Origin: Stramenopiles sp. TOSAG23-2
Taxonomy: Eukaryota; Sar
Length of the DNA stretch: 58,456 nucleotides
Direction: 5' to 3'
NCBI GenBank assembly: GCA_900128395.1
Contig: LT649254.1
Coordinates: forward strand, 1-58,456
A program made the position numbers and the translations under genes. Below, piece by piece: positions 20,535-30,683 of this stretch. The notes under the pieces were generated by a model. It did no database searches. It worked only from the letters and a program-made list of their open reading frames with translations, and was not told the DNA's origin. Positions within the stretch are counted from its first letter, which is position 1; the number at the start of each line of letters is the position of its first letter.

Positions 20535-21023
20535 TTATGTGATGGCGCTGCTCCAAGCCTTGAGTTTCTTTTTGTTAAGTGTAGTCTGTCTGTTTGTATC
20601 ATGGGGGTTTTTGATTAAGAAACCAACATTGCGTATAAAATGTTCAGGGAATGTTAACGAGGATGGTACATGATGGGGGTATAATCGGTGTTTTAGTTGA
20701 CCGTAAACACTTCTGGGGTTGTTGTTATTGTTATTGCGGCGGCTGGAAGTGCCGTTACGTTCTTGTCGGCTGGAAGTGCCTTTTTGTTGGCTGGAGGTGC
20801 CAGGTTGACGTCGTCGTCCTCTCCGTTGGCTGGAAGTGCCGTTGGAGGTGCTGGAGTTGTCATGTATTTGTAAGTGATTACAAAGTATCGTGAAATTAAT
20901 TGTCACGAAAATGACTGCCGTCCATAGAATGGAGTTAGCATTAGGGATCACGGTTGAGCCCTCTTCGTCGTCGCTGACGGATTTTTCTTCAGTAACCATC
21001 GGGATAGATTGTTGGCCACTCAT
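20535..21023 (-). CDS. Small single-pass membrane protein with GTSS repeats
   Basis: A 162-residue ORF from ATG to TAA. It has an acidic, Ser-rich N-terminus, one hydrophobic helix at about residues 32-48 and then a Ser/Arg/Gln/Asn-rich region. That region carries four GTSS units spaced irregularly (about 62-95) and a poly-Asn run. The C-terminal third is basic, with an HRLYPHHVPSS segment. No signal peptide or known domain was recognised. The transmembrane helix and clean start and stop favour a real gene, but composition alone cannot prove it. The opposite-strand Trp/Cys-rich ORF arises from the same repeats and is a shadow. Confidence 0.5.
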   Translation of the reverse strand: MSGQQSIPMVTEEKSVSDDEEGSTVIPNANSILWTAVIFVTINFTILCNHLQIHDNSSTSNGTSSQRRGRRRQPGTSSQQKGTSSRQERNGTSSRRNNNNNNPRSVYGQLKHRLYPHHVPSSLTFPEHFIRNVGFLIKNPHDTNRQTTLNKKKLKAWSSAIT

Positions 21024-21440
21024 TTTATATAATTATTGAATAAATAAATAAAAAAATTTTTTATCAAAAAAGTAGATAAAAATTTAATATTTACAACGGA
21101 ATAACTTTTTGTGTATTGGGTGAAAAAATTGGATTTTCTTTTTGTGGTGATCGTATGCCGATTACGTCAAAGAAATTGATATAATAATTTTTTTTTTTAA
21201 TTTTAACCTTTTAAGATGTATATTATTAGCATTATTATCTTTTTTAAAAAAATGCGCGTGTGTACTTGTATATAAAACAACACTTTATTAACCTTCTTTT
21301 AAATAAATACCCCATACCACTTGGCACTTATCAATTCATATTCAAAAAAATACATCCAATAAAAACCAACCAGCAATAATATAAACAAATAACACATAAC
21401 ATATATAAATCAACTTTACAATCTTATCCATTTCTTAATC
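21024..21440. promoter_or_regulatory. Divergent intergenic region
   Basis: An AT-rich spacer between a minus-strand gene and a plus-strand gene, with A and T homopolymers. It presumably holds both promoters. No specific motif was recognised. Confidence 0.35.
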
Positions 21441-23012
21441 ATGCAAATCAATATTTCATTACCATTCATCTTCAACATTTACCTTGTCATCACTTTCATC
21501 CATATTATTTCAACTGCTGTTGCAGACCCAGATGTTAATTTACCAAAAGTTGAATTCACTTCGAAAAAACAAACTAAAGGTCCTGAAGATCCTGAAAATG
21601 CAGGCAAGAATGTTTTTTGGACTGCTAAAGATGACAATGCAAAAGCGGATCCATATTGGCAACGAGAACAACGCTTTATATTTAAAGAAAATCGCCATGA
21701 AGTCAAAATTTTTGTCCCTGTGGATAAAGAACAAAGTTCTCGTGATGTACATATGCGAATAACAGAAAAATATTTACAATGTGGCTTTGAAAATGGTACA
21801 ATTGCTATTGCGGGTGACTTAATGGAACCGATACAAACACAACATTCTTTTTGGGATTTTATATCACCATCTGAATTGGACGATACAGACAATGATGAAA
21901 GCATAAATGAACCTCATGTATATATCTTTCTGGTGAAAAAATATGATACAAATGCTAATTGGAATCAATTATATAAATTTATACCGAAAGTACATACAAG
22001 TGAAGTTATAGAGGATAACGAGAGTATAGAAGAAGAAGAGGAGGAAAAGGAAGATGAAGATGCTAGTGATGTTGATGAATCATTTGGAGAAGATGAAGAT
22101 GAGGAAAACATAGTAGCATCTTCTACGATTGACAATAATATTGCAGAGGAAGATTCATCATCAAGAAAATTGCCACCATTACCACCTTTAATTCAACTAA
22201 CACGGAAATTAGATGTGCAAGCTCTTCAAAAGCATTTCGAGGAAGCAAAGAAAAATGATATTCTAGATGCAAATGTAAAAGATGAAAAACAACGAACTCC
22301 ATTAATGTGGTTAGCATCTGATTATTCATCTTCGAAACATCGTGATGGTACACAATATCAATATATATCTGGAAAAATGGTTTCCATATGTCATATGTTA
22401 ATTGATGCTGGGGCTGATCCATATGCAACAGATTTTTATGGCATGACTGCGTTGCATTGGGCAGCTGCAAGTGGTTGGCATGATTTAGTAGCGGTTCTCT
22501 TAGCACAAGATGAAAATTATGAAAATGATTATGCAAATATACAAGATATTTTAAATGGTTCAACACCTTTAATCGTAGCATCCGCAAATGGGCATGAAAA
22601 AGTAGTTGCAACACTAGCACATCGGAAAGCTGATTTAAACGTAAGACAAAAGTCAGAAAAAGGATGGACTGCATTAATGATTGCTGCATATAATGGCCAT
22701 GTAATTGTAGTTGATAAATTGTTACATGCAGGTGCTAATTTTGAATTGTTGGAATTTACAAGTGGCCGCACCATATGCCACATTGCAGCTGCACAAGGCC
22801 ATGCAAAAGTAATTGAAATGCTTGTGAGTTACGATGCATGTGATTTAAATCTTCTATCGAAAAAAGATAGAGTGACTCCATATGCATTAGCAAATAAAAT
22901 AGGGCATGAAAATGCTGCCAATGTTCTACGACAAGCAAAAGTAAGATTAATTGAAAAAAGACACGAAGAATGGACAAAACGACAAGATGAAAATTTTAAC
23001 GTAGATTTGTAA
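21441..23012 (+). CDS. Secreted or ER-luminal CS-domain and ankyrin-repeat protein
   Basis: A 523-residue protein. Residues 1-28 form a classical signal peptide: a hydrophobic stretch ending near TAVA. A CS/p23-like domain follows at about 84-180, where FKENRHEVKIFVPVD and a YIFLVKK strand resemble NudC/p23 CS domains. A strongly acidic linker spans about 190-240. At least five ankyrin repeats span about 255-505, with clear TALHWAAASGWHDLVAVLL, TALMIAAYNGHVIVVDKLL and ICHIAAAQGHAKVIEML units. CS domains usually act as cytosolic HSP90 co-chaperones, so entry into the secretory pathway is unexpected. A luminal co-chaperone role is inference. No KDEL-type retrieval signal is present (it ends FNVDL). 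Confidence 0.8.
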   Translation: MQINISLPFIFNIYLVITFIHIISTAVADPDVNLPKVEFTSKKQTKGPEDPENAGKNVFWTAKDDNAKADPYWQREQRFIFKENRHEVKIFVPVDKEQSSRDVHMRITEKYLQCGFENGTIAIAGDLMEPIQTQHSFWDFISPSELDDTDNDESINEPHVYIFLVKKYDTNANWNQLYKFIPKVHTSEVIEDNESIEEEEEEKEDEDASDVDESFGEDEDEENIVASSTIDNNIAEEDSSSRKLPPLPPLIQLTRKLDVQALQKHFEEAKKNDILDANVKDEKQRTPLMWLASDYSSSKHRDGTQYQYISGKMVSICHMLIDAGADPYATDFYGMTALHWAAASGWHDLVAVLLAQDENYENDYANIQDILNGSTPLIVASANGHEKVVATLAHRKADLNVRQKSEKGWTALMIAAYNGHVIVVDKLLHAGANFELLEFTSGRTICHIAAAQGHAKVIEMLVSYDACDLNLLSKKDRVTPYALANKIGHENAANVLRQAKVRLIEKRHEEWTKRQDENFNVDL

Positions 23013-23217
23013 ATTATTTATTATTTCATATGATACGAGAAGGACCCCAAAATATACGTATATATATATAATGATGGATATATAACTCTCATGTATTGAA
23101 GAGTGTATTAAATTTTTGTCAACAATACACACTTATTCTGTAATTTACTTTTTGATAGGTTTTTGTACGTACTGGTACTGTATTTCTCAAGACGACACAC
23201 TACCACACTCCCCCCCC
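23013..23217. other. Short AT-rich convergent spacer
   Basis: About 200 bp of AT-rich sequence with a C-rich run (about 23206-23220) just 3' of the P450 stop. No gene was seen. Confidence 0.4.
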
Positions 23218-25110
23218 TCACACACGTTTAAAATGTAATTTTAAATCACTATCCAAATTACAAAAATAACCATCAAATTTATGATAAATTCGATCAATAT
23301 TTGTTTTAAATTCAAATTTACATAATAATGTGCTTAAAACCGTCTCAAGGATCAGTTGGCTAACATGTATTCCAATACAATTTCTACTCCCACCACCATA
23401 TGGTAAAAATGAAAACGGTACACGTTTTGCTTTCCTGAAAATCCAATTTTCTACTGGATTGTACATGGTAGTATTATCTGCATCTCTACCATAAACAAGT
23501 AATGAACGGTGAATATTGTATACCGATATTATTACTGTTGTTTTTGCTGGAATGATATAATCACCAATATTTATTTGTTTCAATAAATACCTGGTAAAAT
23601 ATGGAATCGGAGGATGCAAGCGCATAGATTCTTTAATACATGCACGCAAATAGGCAATTCCGTTTGCATCCACCACGTCATTATTATTGCTTTTTACTTC
23701 TGCATTACGTTCCTCCGCTTGATATCTTACTCGTATATTATCCTGATAAAATTTATTTTGTGCTAAATCATACATTGTCCATTTCAATGCGATAGTCGTG
23801 GTTTGATATCCCATTACAAGAACAGTAAGTAAATTATCCAACGTTTGCTTTCGTGTCCAATAGCTAAATACTTGTTCACTTTCTAATACAATATTGGCTA
23901 ATGACATTACTTTCAAATTTCCATTTGCATCATGAAAATTTTCATTATTATGTTCATATTTTTCAATATATGCATAAAACTGTGTTTTGAATTCATTAGA
24001 TAATGTTTTTGTTGCATAATTAGTCTCATTATTATATTTAAAATATGTGGATACTTCAAGACATTTCATAAATGCATTACGAAATGTATTTGTATGATAC
24101 GATTTGAAGCTATTACTACTACTATCATTCGTTACAGCATCTTCATCAAAATCAACATCAAAGATGAAATTCCATATAATATTAAATATCATTTCATTCA
24201 AAATTTTATCAATATCTAAATCGCCATTACTCAACATTTGTTTCGAACATTTATTTAATACATCTATTAATTTTTTTTTCATTTCTAAATTTATAGATGT
24301 TAAACATTTTTCTTTCATATTTGGATTATTTATAAAATTATTAAATGGTTTTTCCAATTGCTCACGTGTTGTTTTCCAATACGTACCATCTTCATTCATT
24401 ATACCGGAATTTCCTTCAATTATTGTCAATTTTTTAAATGGACAAAAATGCCTAGCCTCAAATGCATTTTCAGGATTCATCATCATTATTCTATTAATTT
24501 TATCAGGTGAAGACAATGTTACAATTGGTTTCCATGCATTTTCCCAATAACACGATATACCAACTTTTGATTTATTAATAGAATTGGCAGGTGCCATAGT
24601 ATCATTATTACTATTGCTGCTGTTGTTATTATTTTTTAAGGAATCATCTGCATTCATATTTAATTCCAATTCATAATTTCCATAATATCTTTTAAAATTG
24701 CATTTAAGTAATTGTCGTAATTTTGAATATGAATGACCTAATAAAAAGAAACGTGGTGGTTGATTTGGAATTTTCGATAAATGTGTAGCATGAGTAAATT
24801 CAACTTCTATGAATATTTTCCATATAATATAACAAATAAACAACACAAATGGAATACCCCATTTATTTATCATACCGGTATGTGGATCAAAAATACGAGG
24901 TATGTAATCACTATTCATATAATAAAATTCATTAGATACATAATATATTAAAATCAATAATGCTGTACATAATATTCTTCCAAACCAATAATCAGCAATA
25001 ACATCTTGTCGTTTTTCAATATCATTATTTATACTTGATGCATATGCATATAAACTTGTCGGTAATTGCATTAAATTTTTTATGGAAGTCCATAATGTTC
25101 CAAACCCCAT
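23218..25110 (-). CDS. Cytochrome P450 monooxygenase, membrane-anchored
   Basis: A 630-residue heme-thiolate monooxygenase. The heme-binding loop FLPYGGGSRNCIG places the axial cysteine at about residue 577. The K-helix ExxR is seen in IKESMRLHPP. The I-helix threonines lie in GYQTTTIALKW, and the PERF-like region is present before the heme loop. Two hydrophobic segments near the N-terminus (about 46-62 and 84-102) suggest ER anchoring with an unusually long N-terminal region; typical P450s are about 500 residues. Asn/Ser-rich insertions (about 155-175 and 325-345) account for some of the extra length. Substrate class cannot be assigned; it resembles the broad CYP4/CYP97-type group only in motif layout. 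Confidence 0.9.
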   Translation of the reverse strand: MGFGTLWTSIKNLMQLPTSLYAYASSINNDIEKRQDVIADYWFGRILCTALLILIYYVSNEFYYMNSDYIPRIFDPHTGMINKWGIPFVLFICYIIWKIFIEVEFTHATHLSKIPNQPPRFFLLGHSYSKLRQLLKCNFKRYYGNYELELNMNADDSLKNNNNSSNSNNDTMAPANSINKSKVGISCYWENAWKPIVTLSSPDKINRIMMMNPENAFEARHFCPFKKLTIIEGNSGIMNEDGTYWKTTREQLEKPFNNFINNPNMKEKCLTSINLEMKKKLIDVLNKCSKQMLSNGDLDIDKILNEMIFNIIWNFIFDVDFDEDAVTNDSSSNSFKSYHTNTFRNAFMKCLEVSTYFKYNNETNYATKTLSNEFKTQFYAYIEKYEHNNENFHDANGNLKVMSLANIVLESEQVFSYWTRKQTLDNLLTVLVMGYQTTTIALKWTMYDLAQNKFYQDNIRVRYQAEERNAEVKSNNNDVVDANGIAYLRACIKESMRLHPPIPYFTRYLLKQINIGDYIIPAKTTVIISVYNIHRSLLVYGRDADNTTMYNPVENWIFRKAKRVPFSFLPYGGGSRNCIGIHVSQLILETVLSTLLCKFEFKTNIDRIYHKFDGYFCNLDSDLKLHFKRV

Positions 25111-25280
25111 TTTGATATAACCAAGTATAAGTGTTTGATACTTTGAAGGAAGTTTGTTTTGTATGGAACGTTTTCGTTAAACACAAATACAAAACAGTTT
25201 TTTTACTTCCTATTTGTGCCATCATTTGCACATCACATTAACATCATTTTCAAATAATTTTTTTGTTGGTGGTTGTGTTG

Positions 25281-25390
25281 GTTGCTTGCCTTAGGGCTTG
25301 CGGGCTTGCCCAGCTTGCCCAGCTTGCCTGGCTGGCGGGCTGGGTTGCTGCCTGGCCTGCCTGATGCCGGGCCGCCGGGCCTGGCTTGGC
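25281..25390. repeat. GC-rich palindromic island 2
   Basis: About 110 bp of very GC-rich DNA made of short reiterated units (GCTTGCCCA, TGGCTGGCGGGCTGGG and a GCCGGGCCGCCGGGC palindrome). It is flanked by AT-rich sequence and shares the GCCCAGCT core with the island at 17.7 kb. It could form a stable hairpin. Confidence 0.6.
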
Positions 25391-25722
25391 ATTTTATAAT
25401 AGCAGTGCTTTACTACACAGAATTTTAAATTTTGTTAGGTTAGCCTCTATCCTGAAAACCCTTAAATGAACTAAAAGCACACACCAAAGGCAGGACATCT
25501 AAATAGGATTACTTTAGATATTATAATACTTAAACGTGATTTTAGAGTACGAAAACTTAAAACCCGTCATCTAAATATCTATAAATCTTTCTTCGAACTA
25601 TTCCACTGGTATTATTATTCTAATTATTTATTATCGCTATAGCACCATACATTATTTCAAGTATACATATATGCAACTTGCATATCATATATACTACTAG
25701 TACATCTAAATAATTCAATTAT

Positions 25723-25918
25723 ATTATTATTTATAATATTAACTGAACTGTATAAGATACATACCATCAAAGAAATCAAATGATACTGTATATGATTGAT
25801 ATACATACCAACCCATTGAAATTATTATTTATAATATTAACTGAACTGTATAAGATACATACCATCAAAGAAATCAAATGATACTGTATATGATTGATAT
25901 ACATACCAACCCATTGAA
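25723..25918. repeat. Perfect tandem duplication, 98-bp unit
   Basis: Copies span 25723-25820 and 25821-25918 and appear identical. They lie about 100 bp upstream of the PH-DGAT1 start codon, in what should be its promoter or leader. Confidence 0.9.
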
Positions 25919-26024
25919 TCAACTTGACATTGTAGAATAATCTTATAATAGTTTCAAAAGACTCATATATTTTGCATATATTATATAGCTCTGCACAAAG
26001 TTAGTACAGCAGTAGTTTACAACA

Positions 26025-27887
26025 ATGGTAAAAAAAACAACATTAAATAATAACGTGAAAACGTTGAAGAGTGAAATAAAACGTTTGCGTTTAGAGTTAC
26101 ACCAACATAAAGTGTATAAAAGTGGAATATTGCTAAGGTATCGCGAGACGATTATTATGGGATTTAATGAATGGAAACCACGGTATTATGAAATTCGTTG
26201 CAATCGTTTAGTATGTTACAAATCATTAGTTGAACGTGACGTACGTTTTGAACTACCTTTAATTAACGACGACACAAGTGAAACAGCACATGTTATTATA
26301 CCACGAATGGAAAATGAAAATGATTCACATGGACGATTTGAATTTGAAATTGAATTCCCATCTAATATATCAAACAAAAGTTTTCACTTGATAAAACTAT
26401 CTGCAGAATCTGAAGCTGAACGAAATATATGGATCGATTCCTTAGAAACTTCCATGCAAGATGCGCTTGATGATAGACGTAAAGATGATCCTGCTACCCC
26501 AACATCCCCAACAAATAAAAGCAAAAAAAGACGAAAGCATTATGATGGTAACTTGACAAAATTAGTACATAAAGTGGAACGTTGCTCTTTGTTAAGCTCT
26601 GAAAATGTGAACAAACCTGATTTAAGGGGTTTCTTTAATTTAATTTTAGTTGTTGCAATTGCGACTAATTTTCGTTTGATAGTTGAAAATTTCATTAAAT
26701 ATGGTATAATATTTCATAAATTTAAAATGAGTGATTATATTAAAACTAGCGATATGGATTGTATCATTTGTTTTGTTGAATTATTTTTACATATCATCAT
26801 TGCATGGATACTTGAATTATTTGCTAGTCAAAAGAAAATCGAACGTGCTATGGCAACATCGTTGCATGGATTTAATTGTTGCTTATGCTTAGCTATCCCA
26901 ATAGCAGTTACATCCCACACTAAAGCATCGTTACCAATTGCAGGATTTGTATTATCGATGTCAGTCGTTATCTTCATGAAAATTGTTAGTTATGCACATA
27001 CAAATAGTGCATTACGAAAGATATATTTAAAACCAAGATCTACCTCCGATGATAACAATAAAAACAATGAAATCGTTGCATTTGATGAAACGGATGATGA
27101 AAATGATCAAGGTGATGGTGAAGGGGAAAAACTTATGCAAGCATCGGAAGCAGTACAATATCCAGACAATGTTACATTTAAAAATATTGGCATCTTCATC
27201 TTAATGCCAACACTTGTTTATCAAACTTCCTATCCACGTACTGAACGTATCCGAAAACGTTGGTTATTAAAACGTTTTCTTGAACTTGGCGTTTGCATAG
27301 CATTGATGTTTGTATCGCATTTTCAATTTGTACGACCAACATTAGAAAATGCTAAAGACGCCATACGCAACAAAAATGTCATTAAATTGTTAGAAAGATT
27401 ATTAAAACTTGCAATTCCATCATTGATTACATGGTTATTGTTATTTTATGGTTTATTTCATTTATGGTTGAACATTTTAGCTGAAATAACATGTTTTGGC
27501 GACCGGTTGTTTTATACACATTGGTGGAATGCTAAACGATTAGATCAATATTGGAGATGTTGGAACATCCCGGTGCATAATTGGTTATTGCGACATGTAT
27601 ATTTCCCTGTATTAGGTGCTGGTGTTGGTAAAACAATGGCTGGATTGATTGTATTTATAATCAGTGCTGCATTGCATGAGTTAATAGCAAGTGGTGCATT
27701 AAATCAATTGCGTGTGTGGATTTTTATGGGAATGTTATTTCAATTACCAGCAATTATGATCACATCTTATTTAGATAAAAAAATATTCAAAGGAAGTGAA
27801 TTAGGAAATGTATTGTTTTGGTTTTTCTTTTGTATTGTTGGCCAGCCAATGATTGTGTTGCTTTATTATGCAGATTTAGCATTGTAA
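26025..27887 (+). CDS. DGAT1: PH-domain diacylglycerol O-acyltransferase 1 (DGAT1, MBOAT family)
   Basis: A 620-residue enzyme that esterifies diacylglycerol with acyl-CoA to make triacylglycerol in the ER membrane. Residues about 35-152 form a pleckstrin-homology domain, with WKPRYYEIRCNRLVCYKS and the terminal IWIDSLE tryptophan. Multiple transmembrane helices follow from about 200 to the end. The catalytic MBOAT histidine lies in SAALHELIAS (about 551). The substrate motif usually written FYxDWWN reads FYTHWWN (about 500). TSYPRT-type and 'YFP' signatures of DGAT1 are present. PH-DGAT1 fusions are known from diatoms and some other algae. An acidic, low-complexity loop (about 340-370) separates the two membrane halves. 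The next gene starts 89 bp downstream on the same strand. Confidence 0.92.
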   Translation: MVKKTTLNNNVKTLKSEIKRLRLELHQHKVYKSGILLRYRETIIMGFNEWKPRYYEIRCNRLVCYKSLVERDVRFELPLINDDTSETAHVIIPRMENENDSHGRFEFEIEFPSNISNKSFHLIKLSAESEAERNIWIDSLETSMQDALDDRRKDDPATPTSPTNKSKKRRKHYDGNLTKLVHKVERCSLLSSENVNKPDLRGFFNLILVVAIATNFRLIVENFIKYGIIFHKFKMSDYIKTSDMDCIICFVELFLHIIIAWILELFASQKKIERAMATSLHGFNCCLCLAIPIAVTSHTKASLPIAGFVLSMSVVIFMKIVSYAHTNSALRKIYLKPRSTSDDNNKNNEIVAFDETDDENDQGDGEGEKLMQASEAVQYPDNVTFKNIGIFILMPTLVYQTSYPRTERIRKRWLLKRFLELGVCIALMFVSHFQFVRPTLENAKDAIRNKNVIKLLERLLKLAIPSLITWLLLFYGLFHLWLNILAEITCFGDRLFYTHWWNAKRLDQYWRCWNIPVHNWLLRHVYFPVLGAGVGKTMAGLIVFIISAALHELIASGALNQLRVWIFMGMLFQLPAIMITSYLDKKIFKGSELGNVLFWFFFCIVGQPMIVLLYYADLAL

Positions 27888-27976
27888 GATGGTTCTATTT
27901 ACATTTTTCTACGTGCAGAGTACGAGTGTGTGGTACGAATATACAAGATAATAATAACGATTGTTTCCACAACACA

Positions 27977-28528
27977 ATGTCAGCTAGGGTACGACAAAGA
28001 AATTATAATAATCATAGAAATGAAACGACAATTGATCGTTTGAAAAAAAATAAAGTAGTTTTATGGATAGCAATATTGTTTTGCATTTACATGAATTACC
28101 TTTCCTGGTCTTTTTGTTTCAAAATGTATAAATTAACCCACCCGCCACAATATCACCACTGGTATAAAACCAATAAACGTTGTTTGTTTGTTTCAGGAGT
28201 AGATTTTTTTGGAATGGATCTAAATAGACCTATTTTACATGTGAATTCCCCAGAAGCATGTTGTGATAAATGTGATAGAAATGAAAATTGTAAAGCTTGG
28301 GGATGGAACGACGGATCAATTGACCTTCAATATAAAAACATGTGTTTTTTAAAAAAAGGGATCTCCCCAAATAATTCAAGGCTCAATGACGCTGTCACTT
28401 CTGGTGTAAAATGTGAATCAAATTCAGATATGAAAACATTTTGTTATTCGTTAAATTCAATGATGTTAGCAAAATACGATAAAATTGGAGACATGCAATT
28501 AAAACTTAGTCGGCTTTTGAACAAATGA
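27977..28528 (+). CDS. Single-pass membrane protein with PAN/apple-like domain
   Basis: The frame is open from 27818, but that part overlaps DGAT1. The first ATG after the DGAT1 stop is at 27977, giving 183 residues. A basic N-terminus precedes a membrane helix at about 27-48 without a signal cleavage site, suggesting a type II membrane protein. The rest is a cysteine-patterned PAN/apple-like domain: SPEACCDKCDRNENCKAWGW, then CFLKKG and a VKC end. PAN domains bind carbohydrate or protein. Ligand and location (cell surface or Golgi lumen) are unknown. The gene sits only 89 bp after DGAT1. Confidence 0.75.
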   Translation: MSARVRQRNYNNHRNETTIDRLKKNKVVLWIAILFCIYMNYLSWSFCFKMYKLTHPPQYHHWYKTNKRCLFVSGVDFFGMDLNRPILHVNSPEACCDKCDRNENCKAWGWNDGSIDLQYKNMCFLKKGISPNNSRLNDAVTSGVKCESNSDMKTFCYSLNSMMLAKYDKIGDMQLKLSRLLNK

Positions 28529-28683
28529 TAAAGAGTGCGTGTATTTAGCACCCTGTGCATGTGTAAAAATGTATGTTTTGTGTAACGTGTATTTTTTTAC
28601 ACATGAGAAATAGTATGATATATATATTTATGATAATTAAAATTAATATTATATTACACGCACACACACTTTTTCTTCATTTC

Positions 28684-30042
28684 TTAATCATCACCTTCAC
28701 CACCTCGTTCCATTTCCAACATAATCGATTGATTTGCTTTTTTATTATCTTCATCTGTAAAATAACATGTACAAAATCTTTTAGTTTGCAAAAAAGTTAA
28801 AGAATTACCATCTGGACTCCATCGAACGCCACGTACATCAAAATCATTTGATGGTATATCTACCCAACTTGCACCATCAATACTCCAAAAAAAACATTTA
28901 TTTGTACCAGTACAGATTGCTAATCGTGTTTGATTTGGGGACCAACGAAATGATCTTACGACATTACGATGAATTAAAACAGCATACAAACTTAAGGTCT
29001 TACAAGACCATATCCAAACAGCATGTGGCATATTATCATTTTTTGTAGCAATAAATGCATCATCATAGGACCACAATAAACTACCAACTCCAATGCGGGG
29101 AAAAGGTTTTGTAATATCTGGAGTAACAGATTTCAATCTAGAACGTGTTTGCGTTACCAGTTGATATGCTGTGCTACCACTAACATCATTGCCATTTACA
29201 ATCACTTCATAATATAAATGCGCATGTTGTGGAGAAACTGTTTGCGTATGTACCAAATCTGCTATACATTTCCACGATGTTTGACTCAATATTCGTACAC
29301 TTTCATCATAACTACCGATTGCAATATTACCACTTCTTGGACTAAATGCGAAACTTTTTATACCTAATGCATTTTCATATGCAGAATATTTTGCTAATTT
29401 CGTTCCATCTGGTGAAAATAGATGTATTGTATAATTCAACTCCGTATCAATGACTGCAATAGCGGATCCATCTGGACTATATTTAATATCAGCTAAATCC
29501 ATTGTATTGGTAGGAAATTCAAGTGCTTTACCCCAATTCTGTGTTGAATAAATTCCAATGCTATCCCTACATTCAATTCTATGTGCTATGCAACAAAATT
29601 TACCATCTGGAGAAAAATCTATATTTTTTAAATTCTTTGGATTTTTTATACAGACAGCGGTGCCATCTGTTAATGACCAACATGTTACATGTAAATTAAA
29701 ATCAGCAAATGTTAATACGCAACGACTATTAGGCGCCCAATACGCAGCAACTAAACCGGCTAAGCCTTCATTTATTCGGCAGGTCCATTCTGGCTTATCT
29801 ATAGACCATACTTGCACCATAGCACGTTGCAAAATCACTGTAAATACATATTTTGAATCTTTTGACCATTTTAAATCATTAATAGTATCAAGGCATGTAT
29901 AGACTTGTTTGATTTGCATCGTGCGCGGATCTCTAATTACTAAACGATGCTGTACTGCAACGGCAACATTTTCATTATCATTTGAATATCTACATAGTCC
30001 AGAAGAATGTTTATATATTTCGCTGAAAGTTACGTCTGTCAT
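28684..30042 (-). CDS. WRAP73: WD-repeat protein WRAP73 (WDR8)
   Basis: A 452-residue WD40 propeller that matches WRAP73/WDR8 in length and order. It begins FSEIYKHSSGLCRYS and continues VYTCLDTINDLKWSKDSKYV, VQVWSIDKPEW, INEGLAGLVAAYWAP, YENALGIKSFAFSP, then IATKNDNMPHAVWIW and RLAICTG. In animals and fungi WRAP73 binds SSX2IP/Msd1 and kinesin-14, anchoring microtubules at centrosomes or spindle poles and supporting centriolar satellites and ciliogenesis. The acidic C-terminal tail ends in GGEGDD. It is convergent with the PAN gene, 155 bp apart. Confidence 0.92.
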   Translation of the reverse strand: MTDVTFSEIYKHSSGLCRYSNDNENVAVAVQHRLVIRDPRTMQIKQVYTCLDTINDLKWSKDSKYVFTVILQRAMVQVWSIDKPEWTCRINEGLAGLVAAYWAPNSRCVLTFADFNLHVTCWSLTDGTAVCIKNPKNLKNIDFSPDGKFCCIAHRIECRDSIGIYSTQNWGKALEFPTNTMDLADIKYSPDGSAIAVIDTELNYTIHLFSPDGTKLAKYSAYENALGIKSFAFSPRSGNIAIGSYDESVRILSQTSWKCIADLVHTQTVSPQHAHLYYEVIVNGNDVSGSTAYQLVTQTRSRLKSVTPDITKPFPRIGVGSLLWSYDDAFIATKNDNMPHAVWIWSCKTLSLYAVLIHRNVVRSFRWSPNQTRLAICTGTNKCFFWSIDGASWVDIPSNDFDVRGVRWSPDGNSLTFLQTKRFCTCYFTDEDNKKANQSIMLEMERGGEGDD

Positions 30043-30595
30043 CTTTTTAATTATGATAATATATATATCCCGCCAATTCTATTCTAATATCATGTATTTA
30101 AACACCTATCTATTATTTAAATTTAATTTCCAAGAATTAAGATGTAAATTAAAATAAAGTAATTTCTATAATTTATATTACATATATAAATGATAGAAGA
30201 AATATATTTATGTTGTATTTGTAAGAAAACACAATGAAATAGAGTTGATCTATATCTAAATCTTTATGATTAGATATTCTCGTCTATAATGTATTAATCT
30301 AATTAATAATTATTCTAGAATTAAATATTATTTTTTTTGAATTGAAAAAAAAAGCACCACAGCAACCACAACAAAAGTAGAAGAAGAAGGAAGAAGTGCA
30401 ACAACCTATATTCATGAAAATCAAAAAAAAATGTTGTTGGGCGAGATCTAATATTCCATATTAGTGCTGTGTCTATACTATATAGAAAACCTAAAACATA
30501 CACGAAAATAATGCAGTCGTTTCCATTGCTGCTTGATTGGATTGAATATTATTATTATTTCTGCCGTCTTCATGTTTTGTTTGTGTTCCGATTCG
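30043..30595. other. AT-rich intergenic region
   Basis: No supported gene. The stretch contains the WRAP73 promoter side and a purine-rich run (about 30375-30395). Plus-strand ORFs here are low-complexity and judged spurious. Confidence 0.45.
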
Positions 30596-30683
30596 TTTGT
30601 GTGTTTTGTGAATACATGTCAATTCAAACTTTGCAAAAATTTGTGTGTTTTGTGAATACATGTCGATTCAAACTTTGCAAACT
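30596..30683. repeat. Tandem duplication, about 44-bp unit
   Basis: Two near-identical copies (30596-30639 and 30640-30683) differ at one central base and at the unit ends. They overlap the 3' end of the zinc-finger gene. In the proximal copy the relevant codon is CGA (Arg); in the distal copy it is TGA. Confidence 0.8.

Larger units (their letters stand above)
25111..26024. other. Divergent intergenic region with GC island and tandem duplication
   Basis: Between the P450 and PH-DGAT1 genes lie a GC-rich repetitive island (about 25281-25390) and a perfect 98-bp tandem duplication (25723-25918). The rest is AT-rich and probably contains both promoters. No coding sequence was seen. Confidence 0.6.

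Noticed and set aside
20651-20893. Plus-strand Trp/Cys-rich repeat ORF (VGWKC units)
   Set aside because: It is the antisense image of the GTSS repeats in the minus-strand gene at 20535-21023.
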